Below are positions 6,268 to 10,842 of a stretch of 10,842 nucleotides of DNA, in pieces. Both the position numbers and the translations under genes were made by a program. The notes under the pieces were generated by a model. It was given only the letters and a program-made list of their open reading frames with translations, had not been told where the DNA came from and did not search any database. Where the stretch lies: NCBI GenBank assembly GCA_959598545.1, contig CAUGFC010000066.1, forward strand, positions 1 to 10,842, written 5' to 3'. This stretch comes from an uncultured Olsenella sp. (GTDB taxonomy: Bacteria > Actinomycetota > Coriobacteriia > Coriobacteriales > Atopobiaceae). Numbering within the stretch: position 1 is the first letter of the stretch; the number at the start of each line of letters is the position of its first letter.

Positions 6268-6430
6268 TTTACCGGAAACGTGCGATTGTGCATTCATATG
6301 ACGAGGTGAGCTCACGCAAAGCCTCAGTTTTCGCGCTGATTTACCAAGTTTTTTCGATTGTGCATGGAGAACTACTGGGCGCGGAACGCACAATCGCGAA
6401 TTTCCGGAAAAGCGCGATTGCGCGTGCATT
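6268..6430. repeat. three degenerate repeats with TTTACC-N9-CGATTGTGCAT core
   Basis: Copy 1 (6268-6293) and copy 2 (6340-6365) both read tttacc, nine variable bases, then cgattgtgcat. Copy 3 (6401-6430) reads tttcc-N9-cgattg followed by cgcgtgcat. The CGATTG cores lie at 6283, 6355 and 6415, giving spacings of 72 and 60 bp. An inverted core, gcacaatcg, lies at 6388-6396. Copies 1 and 3 also share ccggaaa before the core. The array looks like an intergenic repeat family or a multi-site protein-binding region. Confidence 0.7.
6388..6423. repeat. 36-bp imperfect palindrome around TTTCCGGAAA
   Basis: The perfect 10-bp palindrome tttccggaaa (6401-6410) is flanked symmetrically by caatcgcg (6391-6398) and cgcgattg (6413-6420), plus outer gc/gc pairs. 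Three base pairs are mismatched in total. It incorporates repeat copy 3 and the inverted core. No T-tract follows on either strand, which argues against an intrinsic terminator. Confidence 0.7.
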
Positions 6431-6471
6431 AGCGACCTGAGGTGGCGTCGCCTCGGCGTCCGACAACGCTG

Positions 6472-7329
6472 CTACATTCCCATGACCGCCATGCCGACGA
6501 GCGTTGGTCCCGTGTGCACGAGCAGGTCGGCGGAGATGCCGCAGCTGATGAGCTCGACGGCGTTGGTCACGCGCTCGCGCAGCCGCGCCTCGAGCTCCCC
6601 GCGCAGACTCGGGTCGTAGGTGCAGACGGCGAGCCGCACCTTGTCCCAGCGCTCCGCCTGCGTCGCGACGAGCTCGACCTGGGTCTTCAGGGCCTTCTGC
6701 CAGCCGCGCGGCTTCTTCTCGATCACGTACCTGCCCTCGTGCTCGTCACAGGTGAGGACGGGCTTGATGTTGAGGACGGAGCCCACGCGGTACACGGCCT
6801 CGCTGATGCGGCCTCCCTTGCGCAGGAAGTCCAGCTTCTGGACTGAGAAGTACACGCGCACGCGCTCGCTCACCGCCGCGAGCACGCTGCCCAGGCGCTC
6901 GAGCGGCATGCCCGCCTCGACCTGGCGCACCGCCTCCATGACGACCATGCCGGCGGCCACGCCGATGCTCTTGGTGTCCACCGTGACGACGGGGAAGTCC
7001 TCCATCTGGCGCGCGACCATGCTCACGGTCTCGTAGGTGGCGGAGAGCCCCGAGGAGATGGTCACCACGACGGCGCCCGCGTAGCCGTCGCGCCGGGCCT
7101 GCTCGAAGGTCTGCTGGATCTTCATGGGGGAGGGCAGCGACGTGGTGGGGATCTCCTCGTCAAAGCGCCTCACGACGTCCTCGGCGGTGATGTCGACGCC
7201 GTTCTCGTAGCTCGAGCCGTCGGAGTAGTTGATGCGCAGCGGGATGACGCGCACGTCGTGCTCCGCGACGAAGTCCGCAGGCGTGTCCGTGCCCGAGTCG
7301 GTGATGACGGCGATTCGCTGGTCGTTCAT
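6472..7329 (-). CDS. DegV family protein (fatty-acid-binding, FakB-like)
   Basis: This 285-residue DegV-fold protein belongs to a family that binds a fatty acid. FakB members present it to the kinase FakA for phosphorylation and entry into phospholipid synthesis. Family signatures are VITDSGTDTP (8-17), TTSLPSPMKI (62-71), the ligand-contacting ISSGLSATYE (91-100), VDTKSIGVAAG (117-127), QKLDFLRKGGRIS (164-176), SVLNIKPVL (184-192) and VHTGPTLVG (271-279, with the conserved His272). The usual HTGPG is HTGPT here. The ribosome binding site is weak (GGGGG before ATG 7329). The gene stands alone on the minus strand, divergent from the DUF1836 gene and convergent with mtnN. No fakA is in view, so the FakB role is inferred. 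Confidence 0.92.
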   Translation of the reverse strand: MNDQRIAVITDSGTDTPADFVAEHDVRVIPLRINYSDGSSYENGVDITAEDVVRRFDEEIPTTSLPSPMKIQQTFEQARRDGYAGAVVVTISSGLSATYETVSMVARQMEDFPVVTVDTKSIGVAAGMVVMEAVRQVEAGMPLERLGSVLAAVSERVRVYFSVQKLDFLRKGGRISEAVYRVGSVLNIKPVLTCDEHEGRYVIEKKPRGWQKALKTQVELVATQAERWDKVRLAVCTYDPSLRGELEARLRERVTNAVELISCGISADLLVHTGPTLVGMAVMGM

Positions 7330-7363
7330 GGGGCCCCCAAGGAGTTTCGAGCGTGACGTTCGC

Positions 7364-7369
7364 TATGAT
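7364..7369 (+). promoter_or_regulatory. candidate -10 element for the DUF1836-nhaA operon
   Basis: TATGAT sits in the context cgcTATGATgggagcg, similar to the candidate luxS -10 at 4957. No good -35 lies 16-18 bp upstream. Transcription from here would give a leader of about 70 nt that contains the inverted repeats at 7394-7424. Confidence 0.4.
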
Positions 7370-7372
7370 GGG

Positions 7373-7401
7373 AGCGTAGTGCCCCGCAACGTGGTATTCA
7401 A
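7373..7401 (-). promoter_or_regulatory. candidate degV promoter
   Basis: On the minus strand TTGAAT (7401-7396), a 17-bp spacer and TACGCT (7378-7373) form a plausible promoter with a leader of about 35 nt to the degV start. It overlaps the predicted plus-strand promoter region, so the two directions may compete. Confidence 0.4.
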
Positions 7402-7424
7402 TACTAGATTGACCGTTTTTCGGT
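7394..7424. promoter_or_regulatory. two inverted repeats in the degV/DUF1836 divergent region
   Basis: GTATT-C-AATAC (7394-7404) is a perfect palindrome with 5-bp arms. It is followed by ACCG-TTTTT-CGGT (7412-7424), which is preceded by TTG to give TTGACC. They lie in an A+T-rich patch between the divergent promoters and the DUF1836 start. They are candidate operators for the adjacent DNA-binding protein; the link is inferred from position. Confidence 0.45.
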
Positions 7425-7443
7425 AACTGCACAGGAGCGGCAC

Positions 7444-8049
7444 ATGGGCGACAAGGACAAGATCATCGCGGTCCCGCACGCGGACGCGGGCGCGCGACGC
7501 GCGCTCGTCGAGCGCATGGGCGCGCTGCACATCACCCGCATCGGCGAGATGCCCCGCATCGAGCTCTATCTCGACCAGGTGCTCACGCTCGTGACGCAGG
7601 AGCTCGAGTTCATGCAGGTCCCCGGCGACGCCGTCGTGACCGGCTCGATGGTCAACAACTACGTCAAGCAGGGGGTCATCCCGGCGCCGCGCAAGAAGCG
7701 CTACACCCGCAGGCACCTCGCCTCGCTGCTCTTCGTCTGCGCGTTCAAGCGCGTCTTCTCCATCGCACAGGTCAAGCAGCTCATGGAGCGCATCTATGCC
7801 TCCGGCGCCGACCTCGCCTGGCTCTACGACGAGGCCTGCGGCCTGCTCGAGCGCTCGCTCGCCGCCTGCTTCGACGACGCCGCGGCAGACGAGTTCCTGC
7901 GCGAAGGAGGGCCCGGTCTGGGGGAGGCGGCCGAGGGGAGCCTCGACCCCGAGCTCGAGCGCCTGATCGAGGCGTCCGTGGCCTCCCTCGCCACGAAGGT
8001 CTACGTGGAGCAGACGCTCCTTCTCGCCGACGCGGGGGCCCGGTCGTGA
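7444..8049 (+). CDS. DUF1836 domain protein, MerR-like DNA-binding regulator
   Basis: This 201-residue protein has the DUF1836 signature. MPRIELYLDQVLTLV (36-50) corresponds to the family's P-x-x-x-LYMDQV, and TGSMVNNYVKQGVIPAPRKK (66-85) to its TktMINNYvKqgllp block. RYTRRHLASLLFVCAFKRVF (86-105) and SIAQVKQLM (106-114) follow. This arrangement is a winged-helix/MerR-type DNA-binding head with an alpha-helical C-terminal region. The last 90 residues are acidic and variable. AGGAG at 7433-7437 lies 6 nt before the ATG. The final GTGA overlaps the nhaA start by 4 bp, so the regulator and the antiporter are co-translated. Control of its own operon, and perhaps of degV, is a reasonable inference; no ligand is known from the sequence. 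Confidence 0.85.
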   Translation: MGDKDKIIAVPHADAGARRALVERMGALHITRIGEMPRIELYLDQVLTLVTQELEFMQVPGDAVVTGSMVNNYVKQGVIPAPRKKRYTRRHLASLLFVCAFKRVFSIAQVKQLMERIYASGADLAWLYDEACGLLERSLAACFDDAAADEFLREGGPGLGEAAEGSLDPELERLIEASVASLATKVYVEQTLLLADAGARS

Positions 8050-9473
8050 CGCGTGCCGGCGGCATCTTCGACGAGCCGGCGGTCGTGCGGCGCCTCGAGC
8101 GGCGCGGCATGCTCGCCGAGGTGACCGGCAACGGGACGGTCGCCGCCGCGGTCATGGTGGGCGCGGCCCTTCTCGCCCTGCTCGTCGCCAACTCCCCGCT
8201 CTACGAGGGGGTCGAGTACGTGCTCGCCCTCCCGCTCTCGGTGGGCGTCGGCCGCCTCTCGGTGTCGCTCACCGTGGAGCAGTTCGTCAACGATTTCCTC
8301 ATGGCGGTGTTCTTCCTGCTCGTGGGCATCGAGCTGAAATACGAGATGACGGTGGGGCAGCTGAGGCGCCCCCGCCAGGCGGCGCTGCCCATGCTCGCAG
8401 CGGTGGGCGGCGTCTGCGTGCCCGCCCTGATCTATCTGGCCGTCAACATCCTCGAGGGCGGCGAGCCGAGCGGCTGGGCGGTCCCCATCGCCACCGACAT
8501 CGCCTTCGCCCTGGGCGTCGTGTCGCTGCTGGGAGACCGCGTGTCCTCCGAGGCCAAGGTCTTCTTCCAGACACTCGCCATCGCCGACGACATCCTCGCG
8601 ATCGTGGTGATCGCGCTCTTCTACGGTCAGACGCCCAACCTGCCCTGGTGCGCGGCGTCGCTCGCGTTCACGGGGCTGCTCGTCGCGCTCAACCGGGCCC
8701 GCGTCTACTCGAGCGCGCCGTACGTGGCCGTGGGCCTGGTGCTGTGGGCGTGCATGTTCAACTCGGGCATCCACGCCACGCTCGCGGGCGTCATCCTCGC
8801 CTTCGCGCTGCCGAGCCGCTCCGACGTGCGCCTCTCGGAGCTCGGCGGATGGCTCGAGCGGAAGGCGCACGACCTCGACGACTCCTACGACGACGAGCAC
8901 CACGTCCTCGGCCAGCACGACTTCACCGAGTCGGCGGCGCGCGTCGAACGTGTCATGCACCACGTGACGCCGCCGCTCCAGCGCATGGAGCGCTACGTCT
9001 CGGTCGCGGTGAACTTCTGCGTGCTCCCGCTGTTCGCCTTCGTCAACGCCGAGCTGCACCTCGTGGGCGCCAACATCGGCTCCGTCCTGGCGAGCCCGGT
9101 CGCGCACGGGGTGTTCCTCGGCGCCGTGGTGGGCAAGCCCGTCGGCATCATCCTCGTGACGATGCTCCTCGTGCGCATGGGCTTCGCGCGCCTGCCCCGG
9201 GGGATGGGCCGTGCCCAGGTCGTCACGGTGGGCCTCATGGGCGGCGTGGGCTTCACGATGTCCATCCTGATCACGGGCCTCGCCTTCATCGATCCCGCCG
9301 ACGCCATCGCGGCGAAGTGCGCCATCCTCCTGGGCTCTCTCGCCTCGGCGCTGCTGGGGCTGGCCTTCGGCCGAATCTTCCTGGGCCGTGGGCGGCGTCA
9401 GGCGGCGAAGGGGTATCCTAGGGAGAGGCGCCGGGCTGCGGACGCCGAGACGCGCCGCCGAAGCGGCGCCTGA
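8046..9473 (+). CDS. nhaA: Na+/H+ antiporter NhaA
   Basis: This 475-residue NhaA-family antiporter exports Na+ (or Li+) in exchange for protons and supports growth at alkaline pH. NhaA signatures include FLMAVFFLLVGIELKYEMT (84-102), VPIATDIAFALGVVSLLGDR (146-165, Asp151 aligning with E. coli Asp133), FQTLAIADDILAIVVIALFY (174-193), SGIHATLAGVILAFALP (240-256) and VVGKPVGI (361-368, Lys364 aligning with Lys300). Asp181-Asp182 are the ion-binding pair. It exceeds E. coli NhaA (388 residues) through an acidic, His-containing cytoplasmic loop (about 268-312) and an Arg-rich tail (449-475). The GTG start overlaps the DUF1836 stop. No strong ribosome binding site is visible, consistent with translational coupling. 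Confidence 0.95.
   Translation: MTRAGGIFDEPAVVRRLERRGMLAEVTGNGTVAAAVMVGAALLALLVANSPLYEGVEYVLALPLSVGVGRLSVSLTVEQFVNDFLMAVFFLLVGIELKYEMTVGQLRRPRQAALPMLAAVGGVCVPALIYLAVNILEGGEPSGWAVPIATDIAFALGVVSLLGDRVSSEAKVFFQTLAIADDILAIVVIALFYGQTPNLPWCAASLAFTGLLVALNRARVYSSAPYVAVGLVLWACMFNSGIHATLAGVILAFALPSRSDVRLSELGGWLERKAHDLDDSYDDEHHVLGQHDFTESAARVERVMHHVTPPLQRMERYVSVAVNFCVLPLFAFVNAELHLVGANIGSVLASPVAHGVFLGAVVGKPVGIILVTMLLVRMGFARLPRGMGRAQVVTVGLMGGVGFTMSILITGLAFIDPADAIAAKCAILLGSLASALLGLAFGRIFLGRGRRQAAKGYPRERRRAADAETRRRSGA
9414..9419 (+). promoter_or_regulatory. possible internal -10 for amaP
   Basis: TATCCT in the context gggTATCCTagggag lies inside the 3' end of nhaA, 67 nt before amaP. It has four of six consensus bases but no recognisable -35. 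It may give the alkaline-shock genes a second promoter; low certainty. Confidence 0.25.
9452..9469 (+). other. GC-rich hairpin at the nhaA/amaP junction
   Basis: gcgccgc (9452-9458), loop cgaa, gcggcgc (9463-9469) form a perfect 7-bp stem. It ends 2 bases before the nhaA stop and just upstream of the amaP ribosome binding site. There is no T-run, so it is more likely an mRNA processing or stability element, or a chance product of Arg/Ala codons, than a terminator. Confidence 0.4.
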
Positions 9474-9485
9474 TTGGAGGCACAC

Positions 9486-10142
9486 ATGCGCGGACTCAAG
9501 CGTCTCTGCACGGTCATCTTCGTGCTCGCGGACCTCTTCGTGCTCGCGGCGCTGTTCCTCACGTGGTACGGCCCGTGGACTGCGGCGGCGTCCGCCCTGC
9601 TCTACCTGGAGCCGTACGCCCTCGCCGTCCTGATCTGCCTCGCGGTGAGCGCCCTGGGCCTGCTCGTTCTTCTCGTGCGCGCCCTCTTCGCGGGGCGCAA
9701 GGTCCGCACCGTCGAGGTCGCCACGGTCGACGGCGGCGTCATCTCCGTCACGCGCGACGCCATCGCCGCGCAGGCCTCCCACATCGTGGAGGCGGACGGC
9801 ACCTGCACCGCCGCGCGCGTGCGCGTCGACGCCAAGCCCCGCGGCCACGTGCGCGTGCACGTCCGCGTGCTTCCGCATAGGACCGTCGACGTGGTGCTCA
9901 AGGGCGCCGAGCTGCACGCCGAGCTTGTCGACGGCCTGGCCGCCGTCTGCGGCGACACCGTCGAGGACGTGAGCCTCGAGTTCGTGGAGCCCGAGGCCGT
10001 GACGCTCTCCGAGCCGGACGAGGCCGCGGCGGCCGAGGAGGCCCCGAGGGCCGCGGAGCCCGCCCCCGAGCAGGCCGCAGACCCCACGAGCGAGATCACG
10101 GTCTCCATGGGACCGGCGCGCGACTCAGACAAGGAGGCGTAG
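9486..10142 (+). CDS. amaP: alkaline shock response membrane anchor protein AmaP
   Basis: This 218-residue membrane protein of the AmaP family anchors Asp23/Gls24 proteins at the inner face of the membrane. Two N-terminal transmembrane helices (about 7-27 and 44-67) are followed by a basic joint (RALFAGRKVR) and a soluble domain. Its GGVISVTRDAIAAQASHIVE (83-102) and RVRVDAKPRGHVRVHVRV segments match the AmaP pattern of a conserved strand-helix region. The tail (170-218) is acidic and Ala/Glu/Pro-rich. ATG 9486 was chosen over an in-frame TTG at 9474 because that TTG is part of the ribosome binding site TTGGAGG (9474-9480), 5 nt before the ATG. It starts 12 nt after nhaA, and the DUF2273 gene starts 3 nt after its stop. 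Confidence 0.88.
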   Translation: MRGLKRLCTVIFVLADLFVLAALFLTWYGPWTAAASALLYLEPYALAVLICLAVSALGLLVLLVRALFAGRKVRTVEVATVDGGVISVTRDAIAAQASHIVEADGTCTAARVRVDAKPRGHVRVHVRVLPHRTVDVVLKGAELHAELVDGLAAVCGDTVEDVSLEFVEPEAVTLSEPDEAAAAEEAPRAAEPAPEQAADPTSEITVSMGPARDSDKEA

Positions 10143-10145
10143 GCG

Positions 10146-10505
10146 ATGGCCGACGAGAAGACACCCCGCGCCAAGATCGAGACCGAGGAGCGGTCCCGTC
10201 CTGCGTCCGAGCGCCCCGAGGGCGCCCCGGCTCCCACTGATGACGGCTCCTACACCGTCGGCGAGGCCGTGCGCGACGGCTCCGCCCGGTTCCTCGCCTG
10301 GGTGCGCCGCACCTTCCCGGGTCACGAGCACGCCTTCTGGGGCGGCGTCCTCGGGTTCGTCGTGGCGATCCTGTTCCTGGTGCTCGGCCTGTTCAGGGCC
10401 CTCGTGATCGTGGTGCTCGTGGTCGCGGGCGTGGCCGTCGGCCAGGCGCTCGACGGCGACTCCAGGATCGTGGACCTGCTCCGGCGGATCTTTTCACGTA
10501 ACTAG
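10146..10505 (+). CDS. DUF2273 family small membrane protein
   Basis: This 119-residue protein has a DUF2273-type C-terminal half. Two closely spaced transmembrane helices (about 64-82 and 84-101) contain FWGGVLGFVVAILFLVLGLF and end in GQALDGDSRIVDLLRRIF, comparable to the family ending G-x-x-x-G-x-x-lD-x-x-x. The first 60 residues form a charged, disordered-looking extension rich in Glu, Pro and Arg, longer than in most members. DUF2273 genes habitually sit beside amaP and asp23, as here; their biochemical role is unknown, with membrane assembly of Asp23 a common guess. The ribosome binding site AAGGAGG (10131-10137) lies within the end of amaP, indicating one transcript. Confidence 0.85.
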   Translation: MADEKTPRAKIETEERSRPASERPEGAPAPTDDGSYTVGEAVRDGSARFLAWVRRTFPGHEHAFWGGVLGFVVAILFLVLGLFRALVIVVLVVAGVAVGQALDGDSRIVDLLRRIFSRN

Positions 10506-10556
10506 CGGCTTCGGACTTTGGCCCTCGGGCATGCGCCCCGGCAGCAAGGAGTGGAC

Positions 10557-10842
10557 ATGAGCAAGACCGACGACGAGAAGACCCTCTCCGAGGACGTCGA
10601 GAAGACCGATGCCGTCGTGGCCGTCTCCGACGAGCCGACTACGATCGTCGCCACGGGCGACGAGCCCACCGACATCGAGGCCCTGCCCGATGACGAGGAC
10701 GTGGACTCCGAGGACTCCCTGACCTTCTCCAACGGGGTGATCGAGAAGATCGTCGCCATCGCGATGCGCGAGGTGCCGGGCGTCGTGGGCATGAAGGGCA
10801 GCTGGTTCAACCGCGTCCAGGACGCCTTTGGCGCGAGCGACT
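10557..10842 (+). CDS. Asp23/Gls24 family envelope stress protein (3' end outside window)
   Basis: The first 95 residues of an Asp23/Gls24 (alkaline shock) protein are visible before the window ends. The diagnostic stretch is LTFSNGVIEKIVAIAMREVPGVVGMKG (55-81), matching the family pattern of I-x-x-V-I-x-K-I-x-x-x-A-x-x-E-V-x-G-V. A very acidic extension (1-54, Asp/Glu/Thr-rich) precedes it and is unusually long. AAGGAG (10546-10551) lies 5 nt before the ATG. The 51-nt gap after the DUF2273 gene has no obvious promoter or terminator, so it is probably co-transcribed with amaP. Asp23-type proteins coat the membrane via AmaP and are induced by alkaline or cell-wall stress. Confidence 0.9.
   Translation, partial: MSKTDDEKTLSEDVEKTDAVVAVSDEPTTIVATGDEPTDIEALPDDEDVDSEDSLTFSNGVIEKIVAIAMREVPGVVGMKGSWFNRVQDAFGASD

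Larger units (their letters stand above)
6198..6471. other. repeat-filled intergenic region between convergent mtnN and degV
   Basis: No convincing gene was found in these 274 bp. The stretch is clearly more A+T-rich than its surroundings and lacks a GC hairpin with T-run that could serve as terminator for either flanking gene. Short open frames on both strands (6226-6429 minus, 6231-6440 plus) consist of the repeats described separately and lack good ribosome binding sites. Confidence 0.7.

Noticed and set aside
4956..6293. 445-codon minus-strand open frame across luxS and mtnN
   Set aside because: It is antisense to two well-conserved enzymes. Its His/Asp/Arg/Gly-rich composition is the typical shadow of GC-rich codons on the opposite strand.
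6355..6396. cgattgtgc/gcacaatcg inverted pair as an intrinsic terminator
   Set aside because: The 24-nt loop is long, the stem is A+T-containing, and no T-run follows the stem on either strand; the T-run lies before it on the plus strand.
6231..6440. 69-codon plus-strand open frame in the mtnN-degV gap
   Set aside because: It is made of the intergenic repeats and has no upstream ribosome binding site. It is better explained as repeat DNA.
8001..9917. 638-codon minus-strand open frame across nhaA and amaP
   Set aside because: Its very high His/Asp/Glu/Arg content and lack of any domain mark it as an antisense shadow of nhaA and amaP, which have clear family motifs.

Overview
The window is GC-rich bacterial chromosome of about 70% G+C by eye, with strong G/C third-position bias. 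Gene content and protein style suggest an actinobacterium of the class Coriobacteriia (Olsenella/Atopobium/Collinsella-like). Supporting this are a PcrA helicase with C-terminal Tudor-like domain, LuxS plus MTA/SAH nucleosidase, a DegV protein, a DUF1836 regulator and an AmaP/DUF2273/Asp23 cluster. The taxonomic call is an inference from overall resemblance, not from a marker gene.

Layout: (1) 2-1156, the 3' part of pcrA, carrying an in-frame 89-bp palindromic element in a linker. (2) 1275-2781, a hipB-hipA type II toxin-antitoxin pair with three near-identical palindromic operators upstream. A small MscS-type channel gene follows 18 nt later. (3) On the minus strand, 4868-3569, a miniature ECF sigma-factor-like gene lacking most of region 2 and nearly all of region 4, coupled to a single-pass membrane protein. 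The pair is convergent with mscS. (4) 4998-6197, luxS-mtnN, two steps of S-adenosylhomocysteine recycling and AI-2 synthesis. (5) 6198-6471, an intergenic stretch between convergent genes, filled with degenerate repeats and a 36-bp imperfect palindrome. (6) degV on the minus strand, 7329-6472. (7) From 7444 to the right edge, a same-strand run: DUF1836 regulator, nhaA, amaP, DUF2273 protein and asp23 (cut by the window end).

Functional reading: the last block looks like an envelope and alkaline/sodium-stress operon. A DNA-binding DUF1836 protein overlaps the Na+/H+ antiporter gene by 4 bp. The antiporter is followed within 12 nt by the alkaline-shock membrane anchor and its partners. The hipBA pair has a self-contained promoter-operator region and slightly lower G+C, as expected for a transferred cassette placed behind a housekeeping gene. 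No tRNA, rRNA, CRISPR array or transposase was seen. I found no strong intrinsic (GC hairpin plus T-run) terminator. The best candidates for undescribed features are the pcrA palindrome, the 6268-6430 repeat array, the mini-sigma/membrane-protein pair and the DUF1836-nhaA-amaP operon.
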